Below are positions 24,493 to 32,808 of a stretch of 64,000 nt of DNA, piece by piece. Below the pieces are notes generated by a model that saw nothing but the letters and a program-made list of their open reading frames with translations, was not told where the DNA came from and made no database searches. How positions within the stretch are numbered: position 1 is the stretch's first letter; each line of letters opens with the position of its first letter. The stretch is from Nonomuraea glycinis (GTDB lineage: Bacteria; Actinomycetota; Actinomycetes; Streptosporangiales; Streptosporangiaceae), in contig NZ_BMNK01000020.1 of assembly GCF_014646515.1 (NCBI RefSeq), forward strand, positions 1 through 64,000, in the 5' to 3' direction. Position numbers and translations under genes: made by a program.

Positions 24493-25425
24493 ATGTCCTC
24501 CCCTCTTCACAGCAAGGTGCTCGTCGTCGGCATGGACGGCCTGCGCTTCGACCGCCTCCTCGCCCTCCGGCCGCCCGTCCTGACCGCGCTGATGTCCACC
24601 GGCGTGTACGGCACCGCCAGTCTCCCGTACGGGGAGTCCGACGCCCCCCGTACCGAATCGCCCGGTGAGGTCGTCCCCGAACTCGCCGAGGCGCACCTGG
24701 ACGCGGCCGGGCGGCGGGTGATCCGGGCGCGGACCGATTCCGGGCCCGGATGGTCGTCGATCGCGTCCGGGGTGTGGCCGGACAAGCACGGGGTGGTGGA
24801 CAACGGCTTCGCCCGTGCCCAGTTCACGAAATATCCGGACTTCTTGAGTCGGGCCAAGGCGGTGCGGCCCGAGCTGACCACCTCCGCGCTGTTCTCCTGG
24901 GCGGCGCTGGACGAGCACGGCGCGTTCGGCGACGGCATCGACACCAAGGTCGTGCTCGACGGGTACGCCCTGACCTTCGCCGCCGCCGACCGGCAGATCG
25001 CCGCCGAGGCCGAGCGCCACCTGGCCGCCTCCAACCCCGACCTCACGTTCGTCTACCTGGGCGACACCGACGAGGTGGCCCACGACCTCGGCCCGCTCTG
25101 CCCCGAGTACGCCGAGGCCCTGCTCGTCCAGGACATCTTCCTGGGCCGTTTCCTCGACGCGGTGCGCGCCCGCCCGTCCTACGCCGACGAGCGCTGGACC
25201 GTGCTGGTCACCACCGACCACGGCCACGTCGACGAGGGCGGGCACGGCGGAACCTCGGAGCAGGAGCGCACGGTCTTCGTCATCGCCAACCGATTGGGCG
25301 CCGACCTGGGCGGCAGGTCTCTGGGCGAGGCGAGGCTGGTGGACGTGGCCCCGACGGCGCTGGCGGAGCTGGGCATCGCGGTGGACCCCGGCTGGGGCCT
25401 GGACGGGGTCCCGCTGACCTTCTGA
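24493..25425 (+). CDS. Alkaline-phosphatase-superfamily phosphodiesterase
   Basis: A 310-residue protein of the type I phosphodiesterase/nucleotide pyrophosphatase family. Metal-site motifs are VVGMDGLRFD (Asp), a Ser/Thr nucleophile region GPGWSSIASGVWPDKHGVVDN (shown in parts: GPGWSSIASG, then PDKHGVVDN), YLGDTDEVAHDLG and TTDHGHVDEGGHGG. No signal peptide is seen, so it is likely cytoplasmic. The ATG at 24493 is 8 bases past the isomerase stop; GTG 24460 is an alternative that overlaps the upstream gene. The substrate may be a sugar or nucleotide phosphodiester. Confidence 0.8.
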   Translation: MSSPLHSKVLVVGMDGLRFDRLLALRPPVLTALMSTGVYGTASLPYGESDAPRTESPGEVVPELAEAHLDAAGRRVIRARTDSGPGWSSIASGVWPDKHGVVDNGFARAQFTKYPDFLSRAKAVRPELTTSALFSWAALDEHGAFGDGIDTKVVLDGYALTFAAADRQIAAEAERHLAASNPDLTFVYLGDTDEVAHDLGPLCPEYAEALLVQDIFLGRFLDAVRARPSYADERWTVLVTTDHGHVDEGGHGGTSEQERTVFVIANRLGADLGGRSLGEARLVDVAPTALAELGIAVDPGWGLDGVPLTF

Positions 25426-25511
25426 GCAGATCGATATATCATCAGCTGTTGAATTTTTTCGCTGTAGGCGTGAGACTCGTGGAGAAGAGCTGAACGCCGG
25501 GAGGACACGCG

Positions 25512-28208
25512 ATGAAGACGGCCCTGGACTTCTCCCACATCGACGGAGGGATGCTCGACGAGGTGGGTGGCAAGGCCGCCAATCTCGGCGAGCTCACCCG
25601 GGCCGGCCTGCCGGTGCCGCCGGGCTGGGTGCTGACCACCCGGGCCTACCAGGAGGCCGCCGAGGCGGCCGGCCTGGACGCGATCGTCGCGGCGGGTGGC
25701 GAAGGACTGGCGGGGGCGGCCAGGGCCCGGCTGCTGGAGACCCCGGTGCCGCCGGCCGTGGAGCAGGCCGTACGGGAGGCGTACGGACGGCTCGGTGAGG
25801 AGACGGCGGTGGCGGTCCGCTCCTCGGCCACCGCCGAGGACCTGCCCTTCGCGAGCTTCGCCGGGCAGCAGGACACCTACCTCAACGTGATCGGGCCGCA
25901 GGCCGTGCTGGACGCGGTGCGCCGCTGCTGGGCCTCGCTGTGGACCGACCGCGCCGTCGCCTACCGCGAGTCCAACGGCATCGACCACGCCCGTGTGCGG
26001 CTCGCCGTCGTCGTGCAGGTCATGGTGGACGCGCAGGTGGCCGGCGTGATGTTCACCGCCAACCCGGTGACGGGCAGGCGGCGCGAGGCGGTCATCGACG
26101 CCGCACCCGGACTGGGCGAGGCCGTGGTGTCCGGCGCGGTCAACCCGGACCGGTTCGTGGTGGACACGGCCGGCGCCGACATCCTCCAGCGACACCAGGG
26201 CGACAAACGCATGGCGATCCGCCCACTGAAGGGCGGCGGCACCGAGCACGTCCCCACCGGGCAGGGCGATGTCGGGCAGGGTGATATCGGGCAGGGTGAT
26301 ACCGAGCACGGCGGGGATGGGCAGGACGGGTTCTGCCTGGACGACGTGCGGGTGCGTGAGTTGGCCGCGCTCGGCGCCCGCGTCGAGGAGCACTACGGCG
26401 CCCCGCAGGACACCGAGTGGGCGATCGACGCGGACGGGAAACTGTGGCTCACCCAGTCCCGGCCGATCACCACGCTCTACCCCCTGCCGGAGCCGCGCGA
26501 GCAGGGCCTGCGGCTGTACTTCTCCGTCAACGTGGTCCAGGGCGTCATGGGCCCGCTCACCCCCATGGGAATCGCCGCGCTCAAACTGGTGGCCAGTGGC
26601 GCGGCGAGCCTGTTCGCCCCCAGTCCCGCCGCCCCCGCTGACCGGCGCGATGGGCCGGCTGTGCTGGCGGTGTCGGGTCAGCGGCTCTGGCTCGATCTCA
26701 CCACCGCCGTGCGCAGCCGCCCCGGCCGGTTCATCCTGCCGAAGGTGCTCTCGGTCGGGGAGGCCCGCTCCGGCGCCGTGCTGGAGAGCCTCGCCGACGA
26801 CCCCAGACTGTCGGTGATCCACACCTCGCGCCGCCCGATCGCCCGCGCCGCGTTCCGGTTCGCCGGCCGGCTGCACGCCCCCACCCGGGTACGCCAGGCG
26901 CTGATCAACCCCGAACGGGCCCTCGCGTACACCCGGCGGGTGGGCGAGGAACTCGACCGGCGGCTCCGCGTGCCCGACACGGCCACCCCCGCCGAACGGC
27001 TGGCCCACGCCGAGCGCGTGCTTTCCGGCGTCTTCCCGATGATGATCTCCATCATGCCGATCGTGATCACCGGATACGGGCTGTACGGGCTGGCCTCGAA
27101 GCTGTCCGGCGTACCCCTGGGTGAGATGCAGGACGTGCTGCGCAGCGTCCCCCACAACCCGACCACCGAGATGGACCTGGAACTCTGGGCGCTGTCCACC
27201 CGCATCGAGCCCGAGCCGTTCCGGCGGGAGCCGGTGAGCGAGCTGGTCCGCCTGTACCGTGCGGGCGAGCTCCCGCCGAAGGCCCAGCGCGAGATCGCCG
27301 CCTTCCTGCGCGTGTACGGTCACCGCGGCGTCGCCGAGATCGACCTGGGCGTGCCGCGCTGGTCGGAGGACCCGGCGCACATCCTCGGCGTGCTGGCCAA
27401 CTACCTGCGCATGGACGGCGGCGCCGACCTCGCCCCCGAGGCGCTGTTCGCCAGGGGCGCGGCCGAGGCCGAAGCCGAGACGGCCCGGCTCGTGGCCGCC
27501 GCCCGCCGCCGTGGCCGGCTACGGGCCGCGGTGGTCCGCTTCGGCCTGCGCCGCACCAGGCAGGTGGTGGGCCTGCGCGAGCTGCCCAAGTTCTACCTGG
27601 TGAAAGCCCTGGCGGAAGTACGGCGCAGCCTGCTCGTCGTGGGCGAGCACCTGGTGACGACGAGCGTGCTCGACACGGCGGCCGACGTGTTCTTCCTGAC
27701 CCCACCGGAAGTCGAGTCCGCGCTGACCGGCGGTGACCTGCGCGAGCTGGTGGCCGAGCGGCGGGCGGCCTACGAGCGGGAGGCGCGCCGCAGGCACGTG
27801 CCGAGGGTGCTGCTGTCCGACGGCACCGAGCCCGAGGCGCTGGCGACGGTCGCGGCGGACGGCGCCCTGGTCGGCACCGCCGCCTCGGCCGGCACGGTGA
27901 CCGGCACCGCGCGGGTGGTGCTCGACCCGGTCGGCGCCCACCTGGAGCCGGGCGAGATCCTCATCTGCCCGTCCACCGACCCCGGCTGGACGCCGCTGTT
28001 CCTCACGGCCGGCGGCCTGGTGATGGAGATGGGCGGCTCCATGTCGCACGGCGCGGTGGTGGCGCGGGAGTACGGCATCCCCGCCGTGGTCGGCGTCCCC
28101 GACGCCACCCACCGCATCACCACCGGTCAGCAGGTCACGGTGAACGGCGCGGCGGGGACCGTGACGATCGCCGAGCCTCAAGAGGCGGCCGTCACCACGC
28201 CCGTGTAG
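25512..28208 (+). CDS. PEP-utilising phosphotransferase (PEP synthase / rifampin phosphotransferase-like)
   Basis: An 898-residue three-part enzyme: an ATP-grasp PPDK-type domain (about 1-330, with GGKAANLGEL, VRSSATAEDLPFASFAGQQDT in parts and LTQSRPITTLYPL), a middle domain starting LYFSVNVVQGVMGPLT, and a C-terminal swivelling histidine domain with the phosphohistidine H846 in GGSMSHGAVVAREYG. It lacks the PEP-binding TIM barrel of true PEP synthase. The layout and length are those of rifampin phosphotransferases. The target could be an antibiotic or another small molecule. A 15-bp triplication at 26259-26303 adds GQGD repeats inside the ATP-grasp domain. The start ATG follows GGGAGG. Confidence 0.75.
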   Translation: MKTALDFSHIDGGMLDEVGGKAANLGELTRAGLPVPPGWVLTTRAYQEAAEAAGLDAIVAAGGEGLAGAARARLLETPVPPAVEQAVREAYGRLGEETAVAVRSSATAEDLPFASFAGQQDTYLNVIGPQAVLDAVRRCWASLWTDRAVAYRESNGIDHARVRLAVVVQVMVDAQVAGVMFTANPVTGRRREAVIDAAPGLGEAVVSGAVNPDRFVVDTAGADILQRHQGDKRMAIRPLKGGGTEHVPTGQGDVGQGDIGQGDTEHGGDGQDGFCLDDVRVRELAALGARVEEHYGAPQDTEWAIDADGKLWLTQSRPITTLYPLPEPREQGLRLYFSVNVVQGVMGPLTPMGIAALKLVASGAASLFAPSPAAPADRRDGPAVLAVSGQRLWLDLTTAVRSRPGRFILPKVLSVGEARSGAVLESLADDPRLSVIHTSRRPIARAAFRFAGRLHAPTRVRQALINPERALAYTRRVGEELDRRLRVPDTATPAERLAHAERVLSGVFPMMISIMPIVITGYGLYGLASKLSGVPLGEMQDVLRSVPHNPTTEMDLELWALSTRIEPEPFRREPVSELVRLYRAGELPPKAQREIAAFLRVYGHRGVAEIDLGVPRWSEDPAHILGVLANYLRMDGGADLAPEALFARGAAEAEAETARLVAAARRRGRLRAAVVRFGLRRTRQVVGLRELPKFYLVKALAEVRRSLLVVGEHLVTTSVLDTAADVFFLTPPEVESALTGGDLRELVAERRAAYEREARRRHVPRVLLSDGTEPEALATVAADGALVGTAASAGTVTGTARVVLDPVGAHLEPGEILICPSTDPGWTPLFLTAGGLVMEMGGSMSHGAVVAREYGIPAVVGVPDATHRITTGQQVTVNGAAGTVTIAEPQEAAVTTPV
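26259..26303 (+). repeat. Three 15-bp in-frame repeats
   Basis: Units at 26259, 26274 and 26289 encode GQGD-V, GQGD-I and GQGD-T. The block is bracketed by two copies of ACCGAGCACG (26241 and 26301). It inserts a flexible Gly/Asp loop into the ATP-grasp domain before the segment beginning CLDDVRVRELAAL. Confidence 0.8.
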
Positions 28209-28290
28209 GAGCGGCCGTTCACGGGATGGCCGTCACCACGGTCGTGTAGGAGGGGCCGTTCACGGGGTGGCCGTCACCACGGTCGCGTAG
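28187..28290. repeat. 41-bp tandem repeat at converging gene ends
   Basis: Copies of GGCCGTCACCACGGTCG start at 28187, 28228 and 28269 (period 41). The first holds the stop codon of the PEP-utilising enzyme, and the third holds the last codons of the opposing isomerase gene, whose stop lies in the preceding unit. The unit length is not a multiple of three. Confidence 0.9.
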
Positions 28291-29129
28291 CGGTCCTTCA
28301 TCGTCGCCACCACCTCGTCGGGGTCGGCCGCCCAGATGTCGGCGTTGAAGATCTCCACCTCCACGTCGCCGGTGTAGCCGGCCTCGGCCACCGCCCTGGT
28401 GATCGGCGGGAAGCCGATCACCCCGTCGCCCATCATGCCCCGCCCGAGCAGCACGTCCGCCGGCAGCGGATGCAGGTAGTCGCACACCTGGTAGGAGGCG
28501 ATCCGGTCGCCCGCCCTGGCGATCTGCTCCAGCAGGGCCGGGTCCCACCACACGTGGAAGGTGTCCACCACCACGCCCACCTGCGCACGCGGGTGGGCCA
28601 GAGCCAGGTCCAGCGCCTGGCCCAGGGTGGACAGCACCGCCCGGTCAGGGCAGTAGATCGGGTGCAGCGGCTCCAGGGCCAGCTTCACGCCCCGCTCCCC
28701 GGCGTACGGCGCGAGCACGCCCAGCGCGTCGGCCACCTGCCGCCGGGCGCCCGCCACGTCGCGGGAGAAAGCGCCGGGCAGCGGCTCACCCGGCTTGACC
28801 CCCGGCAGGCCGCCCACGACCATCACCAGGCAGGCGGCTCCCAGCTCGGCGGCCTCGTCCACGGCCCGCTTGTTGTCGTCGAGCGCGGCGGCGAACGCAC
28901 GCCGCCCCTCCTCACCGGGCAGCCCGCCCGCCGTGAGGAAGCCGCCCCGGCACAGGGACGACACCCGCAGCCCGGCGTCCCGCACCAGCTTGGCGCTGCG
29001 CGCGAGCCCGTGCTCGGCCACCTCCTCCCGCCACAGGCCGATCGCCTCCAGACCGTGCCGGAGGCACCCGGCCACGGCCTCGGGCACCGACCACCGCTGG
29101 GTCGTCCGCTGGTTCAGCGAGAGGCTCAC
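28260..29129 (-). CDS. Sugar phosphate isomerase/epimerase (TIM barrel), operon end
   Basis: A 289-residue TIM barrel of the xylose-isomerase-like superfamily, distinct from the one at 23711. Likely metal ligands are in LALEPLHP (Glu), VVDTFHVWWDP (Asp, His), YQVCDYLHP and DVEVEIFNADIW. GTG 29129 follows GGAGGAG by 6 bases. It is the third gene of an oxidoreductase-DUF993-isomerase operon, 34 bases after the DUF993 stop. A role in interconverting a keto-sugar made by the oxidoreductase is plausible but unproven. Confidence 0.8.
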   Translation of the reverse strand: MSLSLNQRTTQRWSVPEAVAGCLRHGLEAIGLWREEVAEHGLARSAKLVRDAGLRVSSLCRGGFLTAGGLPGEEGRRAFAAALDDNKRAVDEAAELGAACLVMVVGGLPGVKPGEPLPGAFSRDVAGARRQVADALGVLAPYAGERGVKLALEPLHPIYCPDRAVLSTLGQALDLALAHPRAQVGVVVDTFHVWWDPALLEQIARAGDRIASYQVCDYLHPLPADVLLGRGMMGDGVIGFPPITRAVAEAGYTGDVEVEIFNADIWAADPDEVVATMKDRYATVVTATP

Positions 29130-29163
29130 AGCAGCTCCTCCGTAGATCCGATGGTTTCCTCGC

Positions 29164-30327
29164 TCACCGGCCGTGCACCGCCAGCAGCGCCTTCATCCGG
29201 TGTACGGCCAGCTCCTGGTCCGCCAGCAGCCCCGCCTGGTCGGCCAGCCGGAACACCTCGGCCAGATGGGTCAGCGAGCGCGCCGACTGGGCGCCGTTGA
29301 CCATGGCGAACGCGTCCTGGTGGCCGTTCAGCCAGGCCAGGAAGACGATCCCGGTCTTGTAGTTGTACGTCGGTGTCTCGAAGATCTTCCGGGACAGCGG
29401 CACGGTCGGGGCCAGGATCTCGTCATAGGCGGCGAGCAGGCGGTCACGATCCGCCTCGTCGCCGGCGGCCTCGGCCGAGTCCAGCGCCCGCAGGGCCGCC
29501 GCGGCGGCGGGGGCGATGGCGTCGAAGATGCCCAGCAGCGCGTGCGAGCCCGACCTGATCAGCGACGGGTAGTTGAAGTCGTCGCCGGTGTAGAGCCGGA
29601 CGCCCGCCGGCAGCGCGGCACGCAGCCCGACCTCGTGCTCCTCGTCCAGCAGCGACACCTTCACCCCGTCCACCAGCGGGGCGTGCGCGTGGATCAGCTC
29701 CAGGAACGCCTCGGTGGCGGCCGGCACCGCACGCGAGCCCCAGTAGCCGGCGAGCTGCGGATCGAACATCTCGCCGAGCCAGTGCAGGATCACCGGCCGG
29801 TCGGCGAGCCCGAACAGCTTGCCGTACACCTGGTGATAGTCCTTCGGCCCGCGCGCCACCCTGGCGAGCTGGCGTGAGGCCATGATGATGATCCCGGCGC
29901 CGGTCGACTGGACGGTCTCCAGCTGCTCGGCGTACGCGGCCGTGATGGCGTCCAGGTCGGCGGCCTCCGGCGCGTGGTCGGTGCCGGCGCCGCAGGCGAC
30001 CAGCTCGGCCGGGTCGCCGAACGCGCGGGCCTCGGCGGCGCTGCGCCTGATGAGCTCGCGGGTGGCCGCCCAGTCCAGGCCCATGTTGCGCTGGGCGGTG
30101 TCCATGGCGTCGGCCACGCGCAGTCCGTACGACCACAGGTGGCGGCGGAAGCGCAGGGTGGCGTCCCAGTCGACGGCGGCGGGGGAGCCGGGCGTGTTGT
30201 CGCCGAGCGGGTCGGCCACCACGTGCGCGGCGGCGTACACCACCCGGCTGGTGGCGGGACCCTCGACGGATGGCCAGGTCACCGGCTCGCGCAGGGTGTA
30301 GGCGCCACCGGGCAGGTCGATGTTCAC
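29164..30327 (-). CDS. DUF993 / dihydrodipicolinate synthase-like protein
   Basis: A 387-residue protein of the DUF993 family, distantly related to class I aldolases of the DapA type. Recognisable parts are VYAAAHVVADPLGDNTP near the N terminus, DWDATLRFRRHLWSYGLRVADAMDTAQRNMGLDW in the first quarter (landmarks DWDATLRFR and AQRNMGLDW), VILHWLGEMFDPQLAGYWG and LYTGDDFNYP. The GTG start at 30327 overlaps the oxidoreductase stop by 4 bases (GTGA), so they are translationally coupled. The biochemical activity of the family is not established. An aldolase or lyase step in sugar catabolism is the natural guess. Confidence 0.8.
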   Translation of the reverse strand: MNIDLPGGAYTLREPVTWPSVEGPATSRVVYAAAHVVADPLGDNTPGSPAAVDWDATLRFRRHLWSYGLRVADAMDTAQRNMGLDWAATRELIRRSAAEARAFGDPAELVACGAGTDHAPEAADLDAITAAYAEQLETVQSTGAGIIIMASRQLARVARGPKDYHQVYGKLFGLADRPVILHWLGEMFDPQLAGYWGSRAVPAATEAFLELIHAHAPLVDGVKVSLLDEEHEVGLRAALPAGVRLYTGDDFNYPSLIRSGSHALLGIFDAIAPAAAAALRALDSAEAAGDEADRDRLLAAYDEILAPTVPLSRKIFETPTYNYKTGIVFLAWLNGHQDAFAMVNGAQSARSLTHLAEVFRLADQAGLLADQELAVHRMKALLAVHGR

Positions 30328-31469
30328 AGGCCGGGCACCTCGATCCTGCGGCCCTCGGCCGAGGAGCGCAGGCCCAGCTCGGCGAGCTGCACGCCGCGCG
30401 CGCCGGCGGCGAAGTCGTACGGGAAGGGGGCGTCCTCCAGGACGTGCCTGATGAACAGCTCCCACTGGATCTTGAACCCGTTGTCGAACTCGGCGTTGTC
30501 GGGCACCTCCTGCCAGCCGTCACGGAAACGCGCGGTGGCGGGCAGGTCGGGGTTCCAGACCGGCTTGGGGGTGGTGGCGCGCGACTGGACGCGGCAGTCG
30601 CGCAGACCCGCGACGGCGCTGCCGTGCGTGCCGTCCACCTGGAACTCCACCAGCTCGTCGCGGTTCACCCGGACCGTCCAGGACGAGTTGATCTGGGCGA
30701 TGACCCCGCCCGCCAGCTCGAAGACGCCGTACGCGGCGTCGTCCGCGGTCGCCCGGTAGGTCCGGCCCTGCTCGTCCACCCGCTCGGGCAGGTGCGTGGT
30801 CGCCCTGGCGTAGACGGACTCGACCCGGCCGAACAGGTTCTCCAGCACGTAGTGCCAGTGCGGGAACATGTCGAGCACGATGCCGCCGCCGTCCTCGGCC
30901 CGGTAGTTCCACGACGGGCGCTGCGCCTCCTGCCAGTCGCCCTCGAACACCCAGTAGCCGAACTCGCCGCGCACCGACAAAATCCGGCCGAAGAAGCCGC
31001 CGTCGATGAGCCGCTTGAGCTTCAGCAGGCCAGGCAGGAACAGCTTGTCCTGTACGACCCCGTTCTTCACGCCCTTGGCGGTCGCGGCCTCGGACAGGGC
31101 GATCGCCTCCCGCACCGACTCGGCGGTGGGCTTCTCGGCGTAGATGTGCTTGCCGGCCTCGATGGCCTTGAGCACGGCCTTCACCCTGGCCGAGGTCACC
31201 TGGGCGTCGAAGTAGATCAGGTTGTCCTCGTCGGCCAGGGCGGCGTCCAGGTCGGTGGTGTGGTCGGCGATGCCGTGCCCGTCGGCGAGAGCGGCCAGCT
31301 TGTCGGCGTTGCGGCCGACCAGGACCGGCCTGAGCTTGACCCGGCTGCCGTCGGAAAGCGTCACCCCGCCCTGCTCGTTGATCGCCAGAACCGAGCGGAC
31401 CAGGTGCTGGCGATAGCCCATCCGTCCGGTGACGCCGTTCATCACGACGCCGATGGTGCGCACGCTCAT
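30324..31469 (-). CDS. Gfo/Idh/MocA-family oxidoreductase
   Basis: A 381-residue NAD(P)-dependent sugar or polyol dehydrogenase. The Rossmann fold begins TIGVVMNGVTGRMGYRQHL (landmark NGVTGRMG), EKPTAESV carries the conserved Lys of the EKP motif, and DMFPHWHYVLEN holds the usual Asp/His pair. The ATG at 31469 follows AAAGGA. A perfect 16-base LacI-type palindrome lies 14 bases upstream, so the operon is very likely repressed by the LacI protein at 22568. It leads the operon with DUF993 and an isomerase. Confidence 0.88.
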   Translation of the reverse strand: MSVRTIGVVMNGVTGRMGYRQHLVRSVLAINEQGGVTLSDGSRVKLRPVLVGRNADKLAALADGHGIADHTTDLDAALADEDNLIYFDAQVTSARVKAVLKAIEAGKHIYAEKPTAESVREAIALSEAATAKGVKNGVVQDKLFLPGLLKLKRLIDGGFFGRILSVRGEFGYWVFEGDWQEAQRPSWNYRAEDGGGIVLDMFPHWHYVLENLFGRVESVYARATTHLPERVDEQGRTYRATADDAAYGVFELAGGVIAQINSSWTVRVNRDELVEFQVDGTHGSAVAGLRDCRVQSRATTPKPVWNPDLPATARFRDGWQEVPDNAEFDNGFKIQWELFIRHVLEDAPFPYDFAAGARGVQLAELGLRSSAEGRRIEVPGL

Positions 31470-31482
31470 GGGTGTCCTTTCA

Positions 31483-31498
31483 GGGAAAGCGCTTTCCC
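31483..31498. promoter_or_regulatory. Perfect LacI-family operator
   Basis: GGGAAAGCGCTTTCCC is a perfect palindrome centred on CG, the classical layout of LacI/GalR operators. It is placed just upstream of the oxidoreductase ribosome site, where binding would block transcription. The near match at 22543 points to the nearby LacI protein. Confidence 0.85.
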
Positions 31499-31549
31499 GA
31501 ACGGTACGGCTGAGCCGCCGGAGGCGTCAAGTGGGCCGCCCCGCCGTCT

Positions 31550-32764
31550 CTAGCCTTCGGTCCTGGCCAGCGCCTCGGTGAGCGGGCGGGCGGTCAGGGA
31601 GAGCTGCCATTCGCGGGCGCCGAGCTTGCGCAGCCTGGCGGTCACGCTCTCCTCGGTGATCTCCTCCGGCGGCTCCCAGGTGAGCCTGCGCACCGCGTCG
31701 GGCTGCAGCAGGTTCTCCGTGGGCATGTGGTGCTCCTCGGCCAGCGCGACCACCACGGCACGGGCCGAGGCCAGCCGCTTGGCGGCGGCGGGATCGCGGT
31801 CGGCCCAGCGGTTGGCCGGCGGCGGGCCGTCGCCCGTCGTGCTCGGCTGCGGCAACTGGGCGTCGGACAGGGTGCGGCCCCTGTTGACCGCGGCCAGCCA
31901 GTCGTTGATGTGCCGGCGCGCGCTGCGCCCGGTGAAGGCCGAGATCTCGGTGAGCGCCTTCCTCGTGCGCGGACCCTGCAGGGCGGCGGCGACGATCGCG
32001 GCGTCCGGCAGCACCCTGCCGGGGGCCAGGTCGTTCTCGCGGGCGATCGTGTCGCGCATCGTCCACAGCTCACGCACGATCGCCAGCGCCCGGACGCTGC
32101 GTACCTTGTGAATGCCCGACGTGCGCCGCCACGGGTCGGACCGGGGCGCCGGCGGCGCGCTGTTGAGCACGGCGCCGAACTCCTCGTGCGCCCACGCCAG
32201 CTTGCCGCTCTCCGTCAGCTCCGCGTGCAGCACGTCGCGCAGCTCGACCAGCACCTCTACATCCAGCGCGGCGTAGCGCAGCCACGCCTCCGGCAGCGGC
32301 CTGGTGGACCAGTCGGCGGCCGAGTGCCCCTTCTCCAGCCGCAGGCCGAGCACGGTCTCGACCATGGTGCCCAGCCCCACCCGCTCGTAGCCGAGCAGCC
32401 GGCCCGCGAGCTCGGTGTCGAACATGGCGCGCGGCCTGAACCCGATCTCCATCAGGCACGGCAGGTCCTGCGAGGCGGCGTGCAGCACGATCTCCGCCTC
32501 GGCCACGGCCGCGTCCAGCGCCGACAGGTCGGGGCAGGCGATGGGGTCGATCAACGCGGTGCCGGCTCCGGCGCGGCGCAGCTGGACCAGATAGGCGCGG
32601 TTGCCGTAGCGGTAGCCGGAGGCGCGCTCGGCGTCGACGGCCACCGGTCCGGTGCCCGCGGCATAGGCCTCGACGACACGCGCCAAGGAGTCAGCGTCGG
32701 CGACGACGGGTGGAATGCCCTCGCGTGGTTCGAGCAGCGGGACCACGGTGCGTTCTTCAGTCAT
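31550..32764 (-). CDS. rnd: Ribonuclease D-like 3'-5' exonuclease with HRDC domain
   Basis: A 404-residue DEDDy exonuclease. The acidic residues are in VAVDAERASGY (Asp, Glu), LHAASQDLPCL (Asp), DTELAGRLL and the final YAALDVEVLVEL (Tyr, Asp). An HRDC-like helical domain follows from about residue 215 (VRALAIVRELWTMRDTIARE) and a C-terminal extension. It acts on structured RNA 3' ends in tRNA and rRNA maturation in known family members. Its neighbours DUF3000 and hemE are conserved beside rnd in actinomycetes, as far as I recall. Confidence 0.85.
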   Translation of the reverse strand: MTEERTVVPLLEPREGIPPVVADADSLARVVEAYAAGTGPVAVDAERASGYRYGNRAYLVQLRRAGAGTALIDPIACPDLSALDAAVAEAEIVLHAASQDLPCLMEIGFRPRAMFDTELAGRLLGYERVGLGTMVETVLGLRLEKGHSAADWSTRPLPEAWLRYAALDVEVLVELRDVLHAELTESGKLAWAHEEFGAVLNSAPPAPRSDPWRRTSGIHKVRSVRALAIVRELWTMRDTIARENDLAPGRVLPDAAIVAAALQGPRTRKALTEISAFTGRSARRHINDWLAAVNRGRTLSDAQLPQPSTTGDGPPPANRWADRDPAAAKRLASARAVVVALAEEHHMPTENLLQPDAVRRLTWEPPEEITEESVTARLRKLGAREWQLSLTARPLTEALARTEG

Positions 32765-32808
32765 GAGTGGCCGCCCTCATGACACCGTTGCTGTGTTGAC
32801 TTGTGGCC

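Noticed and set aside
25426..25511. Rifamycin-associated element upstream of the RPH-like gene
   Set aside because: No such inverted repeat could be found in the 86-base gap.
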